This document shows, piece after piece, positions 36,501-45,907 of a stretch of DNA of 64,000 nucleotides (positions are counted from its first letter, which is position 1; each line of letters starts with the position of its first letter). A model generated the notes under the pieces. That model was not told the origin of the DNA. It did no database searches and saw only the letters and a program-made list of their open reading frames with translations. Position numbers and translations under genes: made by a program. The stretch comes from Gammaproteobacteria bacterium. Its GTDB lineage: Bacteria; Pseudomonadota; Gammaproteobacteria; Pseudomonadales; Azotimanducaceae. The stretch covers positions 1 through 64,000 of the forward strand of contig JABIZD010000074.1 in assembly GCA_018666555.1 (NCBI GenBank). Reading direction: 5' to 3'.

Positions 36501-37793
36501 TCATTTCTTTCGCAGCGCAGTGCTACTGCTATCGACTGCACCACCCTTTGATATCGAGAGATAACGCCTGGCTAGCAGAGACTGCCGCGTACTGAATTCA
36601 ACCCAGTTCCCATTAATCATCGTCTTAACCGGCGCCGACATTAATTCCAGGGGGTCACCATCCCAAATCACAAGATCAGCAATAGCTCCGGGTTCGATCA
36701 TACCGAGAGATTCAAGGCCCCAAATTTCCGCTGGATTGGATGTTATCGCCTGTAGCGCATGTTTGAATGACAAGCCGTTTGCAACTGCCACCCCAGCCGC
36801 CTGGGTCAATGACCGGAACTCTGAAAAAGGTTCGCTGGACATGAAAGCAACTCGCACACCCGCTTCAGTCAGCAGCGCCGCATTGTCCAGACGGGCACCT
36901 AATTTATCAAAATTACTCGGCGTATTATCAAGCACATTAATGACCACAGGAATGTTTCCAGCGGCCAAATCATCGGCGACCTTCCATGCTTCAGTAGCAC
37001 CCATAAGCACCGGCCTGATACTTTTAAATTCAACTAATGCTGCCAATGCTGACCTGATATCAGCCGCCCGGTCAACATGAATTGCCAGAACGAGCTCTCC
37101 TGAAACCACTTTGTCCAGTGCTTTTAGATCAGCTTCTTTAAGACTGAATGGCCGCAATTTATTGGTCTTAAAAGCCCGACGATTATTACGATAGCGCTGA
37201 CTTTCCTGTAGCCCCAGCACCGCGGAGTAAAGCACAGCTGCCCTGGACCCGCCAGCAAACCGTCGGTCCCTTTCCCGCAGGTAAAGGTGAACGGCGTTGT
37301 CAGCATAAACGACAAAATCGGTCTTACCAGAAAACTCGACCACCGAGCTTTGGCCAGCATAATTGCTATTCCCCGGCACCGGTATAATGACTCCGCGGGT
37401 AATACCATCAGTCGGTGCCATCCTTATCAGCGACGATTCAGGGTTTAAGGCAAGCGCCACAGATAAACCCGCACTGAGAGGAAAATCCTCAACCCGGTTA
37501 TCACTACTGATACCTAAACCAGGAACATCGACCAGACCGATGGTTGTTCCGGAGTCAATTAGACCCGGTGTCACCCATTGACCCTGCGCATCGATTATCT
37601 CCAGCGTATTGGAAACGGTATCGGCTAGCCGCAGATTTGTCTCTACTGACTGGAATCTTCCGTCCTGCACCAGGATATCAACCAGCACATTACTGTCCAG
37701 TCCCGCCTGCGCCAGTTTTGCATTCTTGATCAGTACCGGTGCAGCCTGCGCAGTATTGATAACCAGACATATTAGAATCAATATTCGTTTCAT
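36501..37793 (-). CDS. Exported amidohydrolase-like protein without the HxH metal motif
   Basis: A 430-residue protein of the imidazolonepropionase-like amidohydrolase branch with a signal peptide (ILILICLVINTAQAA). The composite barrel is recognisable from VTPGLIDSGTTIGLVDVPG and from the C-terminal MIEPGAIADLVIWDGDPLE. At the place of the usual HxH after PGLID there is SGTTIG, and only scattered His residues occur (AIHVDRA), so the standard two-metal centre looks absent. The next gene upstream encodes a full-motif paralogue, and the two overlap by 4 bp. They may form a heteromeric periplasmic hydrolase, which is inference. Confidence 0.85.
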   Translation of the reverse strand: MKRILILICLVINTAQAAPVLIKNAKLAQAGLDSNVLVDILVQDGRFQSVETNLRLADTVSNTLEIIDAQGQWVTPGLIDSGTTIGLVDVPGLGISSDNRVEDFPLSAGLSVALALNPESSLIRMAPTDGITRGVIIPVPGNSNYAGQSSVVEFSGKTDFVVYADNAVHLYLRERDRRFAGGSRAAVLYSAVLGLQESQRYRNNRRAFKTNKLRPFSLKEADLKALDKVVSGELVLAIHVDRAADIRSALAALVEFKSIRPVLMGATEAWKVADDLAAGNIPVVINVLDNTPSNFDKLGARLDNAALLTEAGVRVAFMSSEPFSEFRSLTQAAGVAVANGLSFKHALQAITSNPAEIWGLESLGMIEPGAIADLVIWDGDPLELMSAPVKTMINGNWVEFSTRQSLLARRYLSISKGGAVDSSSTALRKK

Positions 37794-39211
37794 GACTTCG
37801 CATCCTCTGTTCGTAGCCCTAATTCAAAATCACTGACGGGCCTTAAGCCCTGCTCTAAATCCAATCGAACAACTCCATCGATGAAAACTATCTCAGCTCG
37901 AGCATAAACACTGAAAGGATTATGGCTCCAGATAACGACATCAGCCATCTTACCGAGCTCCAAGGTGCCGGTCTTATGATCGATTCCGAGCGCTTTTGCA
38001 GCATTGCCGGTAATCCAGGTCATAGCTTCCGCTTGAGATATCGTCAGTCCGAGGCGACGACCTGCCGCCAGCGCTTTAGCCGCTTCCTGATTTAAGCGTT
38101 GTATTCCTAAAGCAGAATCCGAATGTACGATAGCGCAGGCGCCTGCGCTATGGACCAGGGGTATGTTTTCCTGAATACCATCAAACGATTCCAATTTGAA
38201 TTGCCACCAGTCTGCCCACATGGCAGAACAAATATTATTCTCCGCCAAAAGATCAGTAATCTTGTAGGCCTCAACTGCATGATGAAACGCAGTTACCTGA
38301 TAGCCAAACTCTTTAGAAAGATCAATTATCTGGGCCATTTCATCAGCTCGATAGCAATGATTATGGACCAGGATATCCCCGTCCAGTACTCCCACTAAAG
38401 TTTCCATCTTAAGATTTCGTTTTGGCTCACTGGGCTCTTTTCTATCCTTTTTATCACTGCCAGGTTCATCCGACTGCGACTGCTCACTGTCAAACTGGTT
38501 CAGTTCACGCTGATATACAGCCCAACTTTCCTGGTATTCAAGCGCATCAATCCAGGCTTTCCTGTACCCGGCAAAATTACCCATTCTGGTTGACGGCGCT
38601 GAACCTTTACGCCCATATACTCTCTTTGGATTTTCACCACAGGCCATTTTTAACCCATAAGGCGCGCCCGGAAATTTCATACCCTGGACCGTCCTCGACC
38701 ATACATTCTTGACTGTGACGCTCCTGCCGCCAAATAAATTAGCTGAGCCAGGCAAGATCTGTAAGGTAGTAACACCACCTGCTAGTGCTAAAGGGAACTG
38801 TGGGTCCTGAGGCCAGACACTGTGCTCTGCCCAGACCTCGGGCGTGACAGGCGAGGTTGCCTCGTTACCATCGCTGCTCCCTTGGTAACCTGGCGAGGGA
38901 TAGTTGCCTAAATGACTATGTACATCAATGATTCCAGGCGTTACCCATTTACCCTTGGCATCTATCACTGACATATCTTCAACATCAACCGGGCTACCGG
39001 TACCGACATCCAAAATCTTACCCTGCCGGAGATGCAAGTAACCGTTTTCAATCTCATTGCCATCACCGATGTACAGGCTGGCATTAACGATTAATATATC
39101 AGGGGCCGAAGGCGCTTTATAAGTAGATGGGTATACGTCAGCACCGGCTTTGCCGATGAAACCAATGACACCCAGTATGATAAGTAATTTAACCATCTCT
39201 TTGATTCCCAT
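37790..39211 (-). CDS. Exported metal-dependent amidohydrolase
   Basis: A TIM-barrel amidohydrolase of about 470 residues. The metal motif is in VTPGIIDVHSHLGNYPSPG (HxH), with further His in VHNHCYRADEM and FHHAVEAYK, and the C terminus LGKMADVVIWSHNPFS is the typical beta-domain. A hydrophobic segment (MVKLLIILGVIGFIGKAGA) makes it exported. The start is uncertain: 39211, 39196 and 39259 are possible, and I prefer 39211 for the signal peptide. It is translated just before its HxH-less paralogue with a 4-bp overlap. Substrates of this exported pair are probably peptides or cyclic amides, but that is a guess. Confidence 0.88.
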   Translation of the reverse strand: MGIKEMVKLLIILGVIGFIGKAGADVYPSTYKAPSAPDILIVNASLYIGDGNEIENGYLHLRQGKILDVGTGSPVDVEDMSVIDAKGKWVTPGIIDVHSHLGNYPSPGYQGSSDGNEATSPVTPEVWAEHSVWPQDPQFPLALAGGVTTLQILPGSANLFGGRSVTVKNVWSRTVQGMKFPGAPYGLKMACGENPKRVYGRKGSAPSTRMGNFAGYRKAWIDALEYQESWAVYQRELNQFDSEQSQSDEPGSDKKDRKEPSEPKRNLKMETLVGVLDGDILVHNHCYRADEMAQIIDLSKEFGYQVTAFHHAVEAYKITDLLAENNICSAMWADWWQFKLESFDGIQENIPLVHSAGACAIVHSDSALGIQRLNQEAAKALAAGRRLGLTISQAEAMTWITGNAAKALGIDHKTGTLELGKMADVVIWSHNPFSVYARAEIVFIDGVVRLDLEQGLRPVSDFELGLRTEDAKS

Positions 39212-39462
39212 TGTCCGTTGACTGCTTACTGCTTTTACTACAATTAACCCATACCGCATTACTTTAAGGTTTTATCAGACATGTTCATTGCCGGCAATAT
39301 CCTTTTGACTTTCGGGTAAATACACTCATCATTAACTGTTATTCAACTCAATAGAAAACAATGATAGATACATTGGTCCTGTACAAGCCCCAGATTGCTT
39401 TACATAATGGCTTGCCGCTGTCTCCCAGAGCAGTTGGTATTAATTTTTAAGAGGAATTGTGG

Positions 39463-40413
39463 GTGACCATTCAAAACGACGAAAAGTTGCAAAGTATCGA
39501 AAAAATTCGAGAAGGCCTCGAAGAGCTGAATTATATTCCAAACGACCAGATCGCGACTGCGGTTTTTCTAGCCTACCACCTGGATAAACCAATTCTGATC
39601 GAGGGCCCGCCCGGTGTTGGTAAAACCGAACTGGCTAAATCAGTGGCACAGATGCTTGAACTGGAATGTATTCGTTTGCAGTGTTATGAAGGCCTCGATG
39701 AGTCAAAAGCTATCTATGAATGGAAGTACGGAAAACAATTACTCTATACACAGGTGCTCAAAGAGACACTCAGCGAAATTCTTGATGGCGCAAAAGGACT
39801 CAATGATTCGGTTGCAAAGCTTCACGATTTTGGCGATATTTTCTTTTCCGAACAGTTCCTTGAACCTCGACCGCTCCTTAAGGCCATCAAAAAAACACAA
39901 GGCTGTGTTCTATTAATTGATGAGGTCGATAAATCTGACCACGAATTCGAATCTTTGCTGCTCGAACTACTCTCAGACTATCAATTATCCATTCCGGAGA
40001 TTGGTACAATCCAAGCTAATCCGGAAAGAAAACCTCTGGTATTCCTGACCAGTAACAATACTCGGGAAATCAGCGACGCCCTTAAACGCCGCTGCCTGCA
40101 TCTGTATATACCGTTTCCAGATGCTGACCTGGAAGGGCAAATAGTCAACGCCAGGGTACCGGATATTCCCGTTTACCTGCGCAAGCAACTGGTTGCGTTC
40201 ATCCAGGAACTCCGCGAGATGGACCTTAAAAAAGTACCGGCCATCAGCGAAACCATCGACTGGGCTAAAACTTTGATTCTGTTGCATACCGAATCACTCG
40301 ATGCTGATCTCGTGCGCCAGACCCTCAACGTCATACTGAAATTTCAGGAAGACATCGAAACCGTACAAGCCGAAGTACAAATGCTGACAAACAAGGCGGT
40401 CAAGGAAGCTTAA
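39463..40413 (+). CDS. MoxR-type AAA+ ATPase
   Basis: A 316-residue AAA+ ATPase of the MoxR family. Walker A is EGPPGVGKT at about 47-55 and Walker B is CVLLIDEVD at about 148-156; sensor 1 is FLTSNNTRE. GTG at 39463 is chosen as the start because AGAGGA lies 7 bases upstream; TTG at 39457 is possible but would sit too close. MoxR proteins act as chaperones for metal enzyme maturation, usually with a VWA protein. The partner gene starts within the stop codon (TAATG), so the two are tightly coupled. It resembles CoxD in this respect. Confidence 0.9.
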   Translation: MTIQNDEKLQSIEKIREGLEELNYIPNDQIATAVFLAYHLDKPILIEGPPGVGKTELAKSVAQMLELECIRLQCYEGLDESKAIYEWKYGKQLLYTQVLKETLSEILDGAKGLNDSVAKLHDFGDIFFSEQFLEPRPLLKAIKKTQGCVLLIDEVDKSDHEFESLLLELLSDYQLSIPEIGTIQANPERKPLVFLTSNNTREISDALKRRCLHLYIPFPDADLEGQIVNARVPDIPVYLRKQLVAFIQELREMDLKKVPAISETIDWAKTLILLHTESLDADLVRQTLNVILKFQEDIETVQAEVQMLTNKAVKEA

Positions 40414-41873
40414 TGGAAACCACGCTGGTTGATTTTGTCAAAGTCCTGCGTACTGCTGAGGTCAAGGTATCGCCAGCGGAAACACTCGATGCTATGGCAG
40501 CGCTGGAACTGGTGGGTTATCGAGACCGAAACCTACTGAAAGACTCACTGTCCATGATCCTCTCTAAAACACCTGAGGAAAAAGAATTATTCGAGACAAG
40601 CTTCGAAAAGTTTTTTACCTTCGAGAACATTAGAGACCAGGCAGCTTCAACTGACGACGACCATCTCGACGACGATAACCAAGCCAGTGATAAAGACCCA
40701 TCCAATCCAGGCAACAACCAGGCCGGTGGAAAAGGATCCGGCGAAGGTGGTGGCCAGGGCGCTGCAGAAGATGACCTGGAAGATGAGGACGACTCCACCC
40801 ACCTTCAACCGTCGTCGCCTTTAGGAAAGCTTTTAATGTCCGGGAATCGCAGTGAACTGATGATCTCCCTGTCTGAAGCCGGTCGCAGGGTCGAGGTCAA
40901 TCAGATTGTAGTCTTTACCCAGAAAGGCCTGTACACCCGTAAGATCATGGATGCGATGGGCTTAAAACCCCTCCAGGATGAAATAAGTGAACTGCAAGGT
41001 GATGGTGGCCGACCAGAACGAAACCTGGCAAAAAAACTCAAATTAGGCCGCGACCGACTTCGTGACCAAGTCAGGGATTATGTTGAAAAGCAGTTCTTTC
41101 TGCATGCCGATGAATCTGGCAAGCAACTCCGCGAAGAACTTCTCAAGAAAGTAAAACTGAGCAATCTGGAAAAGCGCAACTTCAAAGACGTCCAGGAAAT
41201 AGTATTCAAAATGGCTAAAAAGCTCGTCGCCATACACTCCAAACGCAGGAAAACCTTTAAAAGAGGCCAGCTTGACGTGCGCAAGACCCTGCGCAAGAAC
41301 ATGCAGTACGATGGGATGTTTTTTGACCTGCAATGGAAGGCAAGCAAAGTCGACCGGCCTAAAGTTATGTGCATTTGCGATGTGAGCGGTTCAGTCAGTA
41401 ACTATTCACGATTTCTACTCATGTTCCTATACAGCCTATCCGAGGTCATCCCCAAGGTGCGCTCATTTGCATTTTCTTCGGATCTGGGTGAGGTGACCCA
41501 ATTATTCGAAAACAGCAAGCTTGAAGACGCGATGGCAAAAACAATGCGTGATTATGGCAATGGCTCGACCGACTACGGCCAGATGTTTATGGATTTCAAG
41601 CGTAACTGTATGGATGACGTTAACAACAAAACCACCATCATCATTCTTGGAGATGCCAGGAACAATTACGGTAATCCACAGGCAGAGATTCTTCACGAAA
41701 TGTACGAAAAGTCACGGCGTGTCATATGGCTAAACCCGGAACCCAGGTCTAACTGGATTGTCGGTGATGCTGAAATGAAAAAATATGCTCCAAACTGCCA
41801 TCAGACTGACGTATGCAATTCGCTCACCCATCTCGAACGGGTAGTCGCTAATCTGCTGCGATTCGCCAGCTGA
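40413..41873 (+). CDS. VWA domain protein, CoxE-like
   Basis: A 486-residue protein of the CoxE-like VWA family. The N-terminal 75 residues are helical, an acidic and glycine-rich linker spans about 80-128, a basic coiled helical region follows (about 200-300), and the VWA domain (315-480) has the MIDAS motif DVSGS with Asp323, Ser325 and Ser327. It is the partner of the MoxR-type ATPase and starts in the ATPase stop codon. In carboxydotrophs such pairs insert the metal cluster of CO dehydrogenase, but no coxMSL genes are in the window, so the client is unknown. Confidence 0.88.
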   Translation: METTLVDFVKVLRTAEVKVSPAETLDAMAALELVGYRDRNLLKDSLSMILSKTPEEKELFETSFEKFFTFENIRDQAASTDDDHLDDDNQASDKDPSNPGNNQAGGKGSGEGGGQGAAEDDLEDEDDSTHLQPSSPLGKLLMSGNRSELMISLSEAGRRVEVNQIVVFTQKGLYTRKIMDAMGLKPLQDEISELQGDGGRPERNLAKKLKLGRDRLRDQVRDYVEKQFFLHADESGKQLREELLKKVKLSNLEKRNFKDVQEIVFKMAKKLVAIHSKRRKTFKRGQLDVRKTLRKNMQYDGMFFDLQWKASKVDRPKVMCICDVSGSVSNYSRFLLMFLYSLSEVIPKVRSFAFSSDLGEVTQLFENSKLEDAMAKTMRDYGNGSTDYGQMFMDFKRNCMDDVNNKTTIIILGDARNNYGNPQAEILHEMYEKSRRVIWLNPEPRSNWIVGDAEMKKYAPNCHQTDVCNSLTHLERVVANLLRFAS

Positions 41874-41952
41874 TTTAACAACGCTTGAAGCATTAGCATA
41901 ATCAATCACCGGTCATGTTAGAATTTCCCTTTGCTAACTGACGTCTCTGCTG

Positions 41953-43557
41953 ATGAACACTATTTTACCTTTTTTATTCACTGTAATCCTCTTACTGCAC
42001 AGCCATCATTGCCTGGCTGAAGCTGCTGACTTTGAAACACAAACGGTCAAACTCGCCCTGAACCAGGAACCACCTCAACTTAACGGCATGAAAGCGACTG
42101 ACCAGGTCTCCGTAATGGTCCTGGGACATATTATGGAAGGCCTTACCCGCTATGATCGTCGAGGGCGAATCATCCCCGGGGTTGCCGAAAGATGGGAGGT
42201 CAATGATGAGGAAGCCACCTTCTGGCTAAGACCTAACGCCAAATGGAGTAACGGCGAAACCGTCACTGCTCACGATTTCGTTTTTGCCTGGAGGACCACG
42301 CTAACCCCCTCTACGGCGTCGGAATATGCCTTCATCCTGTATGCCATAAAAAATGCCGAGGCCATTAATCAGGGGAAACTGGCACCCGAAGAACTGGGCG
42401 TGGAAGCCCTCGATGATTTTACCCTGAAAGTTGAGCTTGAGCGGCCCACAGCCTACTTCAGCAAATTAACCGCGTTTGTAAGCTATTTCCCTATCCAGGA
42501 AAAATTTTACAAATCCCGACTGGATCGTTATGCAGCAGACGCCAGTGACCTTATCTTCAATGGCGCATTTGCCATGACTGACTGGGTGCACAGCGCATCT
42601 ATTAAACTGAAAAAAAACCCTCATTACTGGAATAGAGATAAGATTAAGCTGAATGCGATCGAAGCGGATTACATCACCGCCGATACCCGCGCAAGACTGA
42701 ATTTATTCATTGATAACAAGATAATATTTACCCGTTTAGATGGTGAAACTTACCAGGATGCGCTGACCCGAAAATTCCGTATTCGCAGTTTCTCCACCGG
42801 CTCAGTGTTTTTTATTGAGTATAATCACCGCCCAGATCGGATCACAGCAAACCTGTTACTGAGGCAGGCTATCCAGGCAGTTTATAATGCAGATGAATTT
42901 GTCAATAAAGTGCTCGCAACACCCGGCAACCTAAGAGGAGAAAGCTTGTTCCCTGTCTGGCTGGATGGTACTGAAGAAAAGTTCCGTACGGAGTACCCGG
43001 CACCGCGGCTAGAACCGGATACGGATCTGGGCAGACGTTTACTTAACCAGGCAAAGTCACAACTCGGTGTAACCCAGTTACCACCGCTAGTGCTTCTGGT
43101 TGGCGATAGTCCGACCGCAGCAAAGCAGGCCGAGTACCTGCAGGGACTGCTGAAAAGCAAACTGAATCTGGATATTAAGATTGATATACAGACCTTTAAG
43201 CAGAGACTGGCGAAAATGACATCGGGAGATTTTGATCTCGTTGGCGCAGGTTGGGGGCCTGATTTCGACGATATAATGACCTTTGGTGATCTGTTCGCAT
43301 CCTGGAACCTAAACAATCGAGGCCGCTATAACAACCCCGATTACGATCGTTTCGTGAGAACTGCCATGAACAGTTCTATACCGAAGGTCCGCATGGATGC
43401 CATGGCTGAATTGCAGCGCATCGTTCACGAAGATGCCGTTATATTGCCGTTGTACGAGCAGGGCGTTATCTATCTACTTCATCCGAAAGTAAAAGGGGTT
43501 GTCCGAAATGTGGTTGGCTCTGACCCGGATTTTACCTATGCTCGAGTTGTCCAGTAA
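41953..43557 (+). CDS. oppA: Oligopeptide ABC transporter substrate-binding protein
   Basis: A 534-residue periplasmic binding protein of the OppA/SBP_bac_5 family; length as in OppA (about 543). Residues 1-23 are a signal peptide (LPFLFTVILLLHSHHCLAEA). The domain has QTVKLALNQEPPQLNGMKAT at the start, RGRIIPGVAERWEV, and the AKWSNGETVTAHDFVFAWR block that is typical of OppA. It is the first gene of the second peptide importer and lies 6 bp before the OppB gene. Ligand is expected to be short peptides with low sequence selectivity. Confidence 0.92.
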   Translation: MNTILPFLFTVILLLHSHHCLAEAADFETQTVKLALNQEPPQLNGMKATDQVSVMVLGHIMEGLTRYDRRGRIIPGVAERWEVNDEEATFWLRPNAKWSNGETVTAHDFVFAWRTTLTPSTASEYAFILYAIKNAEAINQGKLAPEELGVEALDDFTLKVELERPTAYFSKLTAFVSYFPIQEKFYKSRLDRYAADASDLIFNGAFAMTDWVHSASIKLKKNPHYWNRDKIKLNAIEADYITADTRARLNLFIDNKIIFTRLDGETYQDALTRKFRIRSFSTGSVFFIEYNHRPDRITANLLLRQAIQAVYNADEFVNKVLATPGNLRGESLFPVWLDGTEEKFRTEYPAPRLEPDTDLGRRLLNQAKSQLGVTQLPPLVLLVGDSPTAAKQAEYLQGLLKSKLNLDIKIDIQTFKQRLAKMTSGDFDLVGAGWGPDFDDIMTFGDLFASWNLNNRGRYNNPDYDRFVRTAMNSSIPKVRMDAMAELQRIVHEDAVILPLYEQGVIYLLHPKVKGVVRNVVGSDPDFTYARVVQ

Positions 43558-43563
43558 CCCAGC

Positions 43564-44496
43564 ATGCTGAGCTACATCGCTAAAAGACTCATCGCAGGGT
43601 TGATTACCATCTGGTTCATCGCCACAGCGACCTTCATTGCCATGCACCTGGTCCCGGGTGATCCCTTAATGAATCAAAAAGCGGTATCAGCTGAGATCAG
43701 ACTCAATCTTGAGCGAAAATATGGTCTCAACAAACCGGTCGTGGAGCAGTATTTTATATTCATGGGTAATATGCTTAGAGGCGACTTTGGGATTTCCTAT
43801 ACCCAACAGAATCGCAAAGTTAATGACATTATAAAAGACCATTTCCCGGTATCAGCAACGCTAGGCATCCTTGCAGTCTTCTTTGCCGCCCTGGGAGGGA
43901 TTCTATGGGGCGCGATAACCGCTATATACAGAAACCGGTTACCCGATATCGTCATTATGTTCCTGGTGATACTCGGTATCTCCGTACCCAGCTTTGTGTT
44001 CGCTGCACTGGGACAGTTGCTATTAGTGAATATTAATCAGTTTGCCGGCCAGTCCATCATTCCCGTTGCTGGTTGGGGTAGCCTGTCGCATATGTTAATG
44101 CCTTCTATGGTATTAGGGCTGGGCACCATGGCTTTGCTGACCCGGCTGATGCGTTCATCAATGCTGGATGTAGTCAACGAGGATTACATCAAAACGGCCA
44201 AAGCGAAGGGTTTATCCCCTCTCAGAATTTTCTTCAAGCACCAGCTCAGAAATGCAATTCTTCCGGTTATTACTGTCCTGGGCCCCCAAATAGCGGCTAT
44301 CACCACGGGCGGTTTTGTTGTTGAACTCGTCTTTGCCATCCCTGGCCTGGGTCGGTATTTTGTACAGGCAGTGCAACAGCTGGATTACACTGTCATTATG
44401 GGTACGACGGTTTTTTACGGCGCGTTCCTGGTCCTGATGGTCATCGTGGTAGACATTCTTTACGGTTTCATCGATCCAAGGGTACGCTTGCAATGA
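43564..44496 (+). CDS. oppB: Oligopeptide ABC transporter permease OppB
   Basis: A 310-residue permease of the normal OppB/DppB length. The start MLSYIAKRLIAGLITIWFI is the first helix, followed by MHLVPGDPLMNQKAVS and the LRGDFGISYTQ segment. The EAA loop is DYIKTAKAKGLSPLRIF, and VDILYGFIDPRVRL closes the protein. It overlaps oppC by 4 bp. Together with the unusual OppC it forms the channel of the importer. Confidence 0.95.
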   Translation: MLSYIAKRLIAGLITIWFIATATFIAMHLVPGDPLMNQKAVSAEIRLNLERKYGLNKPVVEQYFIFMGNMLRGDFGISYTQQNRKVNDIIKDHFPVSATLGILAVFFAALGGILWGAITAIYRNRLPDIVIMFLVILGISVPSFVFAALGQLLLVNINQFAGQSIIPVAGWGSLSHMLMPSMVLGLGTMALLTRLMRSSMLDVVNEDYIKTAKAKGLSPLRIFFKHQLRNAILPVITVLGPQIAAITTGGFVVELVFAIPGLGRYFVQAVQQLDYTVIMGTTVFYGAFLVLMVIVVDILYGFIDPRVRLQ

Positions 44497-45905
44497 CCCA
44501 TAGCAACGAACTAAGCGCAACAGACTTCCTGCCGATCCACCAGGAAACAGAGCCGGAACTGATCCCTCGGCCTTCTCTTTCTTACTGGCAAGACGCCTGG
44601 CGCCGCCTTAAGAAAAACGTCAGGGCAATTATCTCACTTTACCTGATTGCCGCTTTAGCGTTTTTTACCCTGGCAGGGCCTATAATCTGGAATGTCGACC
44701 CAACCCTGCAGGACCTGAATCAAATCTCTCAGGCACCGTCGCTACCTAAAAAGGCAACCCTAGTCGCAAATTACAGCCCCTGGTCAGCACCAGTCGACCC
44801 TGGTTTTCCTGCCGAACCTGATGAGATAGTTGATGAAATTGACCCAGTGGTAGCCTTCAGGCTCGCCGAAGTGGCCTCAACCCAGGCCGTACGGTTACTC
44901 TGGGAACCGTTAACCGATGCCAGTGGTTACAACATCTATCGCAACGAGTCGAAGCCAGAGGGTTTCAATGATCTTGGACTACCACTTGCATCCATTAACG
45001 CGGGCAACCAAATCGGTTATGAGGATCGCCTCAATCTCAAAGCTATAACCTACTACTATTCTATCGTGCCAACCGATGGTTTCGATGAGTACAATCAATA
45101 TACTAGCCTCAAAGTTGAGCCCATGCTGACCATCACGGTCAGGGAAGCCCTGGAGCGAAATATCCTGGAAACATCGCAAGACGCCGTTACAGGCTCGGTC
45201 ATTACATTGGAGTTTCATCCCTTTGGAACTGATTATTTAGGCAGAGACATGCTCGCTCGCTTGATGCAGGGAGCCAGGGTGTCCCTTTTTATTGGCATAG
45301 TGGCACCTCTCCTTTATGTATCTATCGGCATAATCTATGGCGGCTTTGCGGGCTATTTCGGCGATCGTATTGATCAATTCCTCATGCGCTTTGCTGATTT
45401 TGTGGTCGCACTGCCGTTCCTGCTTTTCATGATACTGTTTAAAATTTCCTTCGGCATTGGACCGGGTGAAAGCGGCATTCTGCCGATGCTCCTGGCATTG
45501 GTACTGCTATTATGGCCGGCTACGGCGCGGTTAGTGCGCGGCCAGGTTCTGCAAATCCGCGAACAGGGGTATATCGAAGCCGCCCGGATACTTGGTGGCA
45601 AGCCTGGTTACTTAATTTTACGCCACATTATTCCCAATACCATGGGTGTGATATTGGTCACGCTCACCTTTGCCGTTCCTTCTGCGATTTTCACAGAAGC
45701 ATTCCTTTCCTTCATTGGTATGGGCGTCGCGCCGCCTACCCCTTCCTGGGGCTCAATGTGCAATGAAGGGGTTAAAACCATGTTAAGCCACCCTCACGAG
45801 TTATTTTTCCCGGCTCTATTCATCAGCATTACTGTGCTCGCGTTCAATCTCTTGGGAGACGGTCTCACCGAAGCCCTGGATGCAAGAATGCGCTCAAGGG
45901 AATAA
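44493..45905 (+). CDS. oppC: OppC-type permease with a fibronectin type III-like insertion
   Basis: A 470-residue permease, about 160 residues longer than OppC (near 300). TM1 is at about 46-66. The extra part follows it, in the periplasm, and residues about 118-208 look like an FN3 domain: AVRLLWEPLTDASGYNIYR gives the A/B strands with the Trp and the Tyr-Arg, then GYEDRLNLKAITYYYSIVP gives the E-F strands with the tyrosine corner. The permease core resumes at FGTDYLGRDMLARLMQGARV with the EAA loop GYIEAARILGGKPGYLIL. A flanking segment rich in Pro and acids (85-117) acts as linker. I read the insertion as a peptide- or envelope-binding module; that role is inference. Confidence 0.88.
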   Translation: MTHSNELSATDFLPIHQETEPELIPRPSLSYWQDAWRRLKKNVRAIISLYLIAALAFFTLAGPIIWNVDPTLQDLNQISQAPSLPKKATLVANYSPWSAPVDPGFPAEPDEIVDEIDPVVAFRLAEVASTQAVRLLWEPLTDASGYNIYRNESKPEGFNDLGLPLASINAGNQIGYEDRLNLKAITYYYSIVPTDGFDEYNQYTSLKVEPMLTITVREALERNILETSQDAVTGSVITLEFHPFGTDYLGRDMLARLMQGARVSLFIGIVAPLLYVSIGIIYGGFAGYFGDRIDQFLMRFADFVVALPFLLFMILFKISFGIGPGESGILPMLLALVLLLWPATARLVRGQVLQIREQGYIEAARILGGKPGYLILRHIIPNTMGVILVTLTFAVPSAIFTEAFLSFIGMGVAPPTPSWGSMCNEGVKTMLSHPHELFFPALFISITVLAFNLLGDGLTEALDARMRSRE

Positions 45906-45907
45906 CA

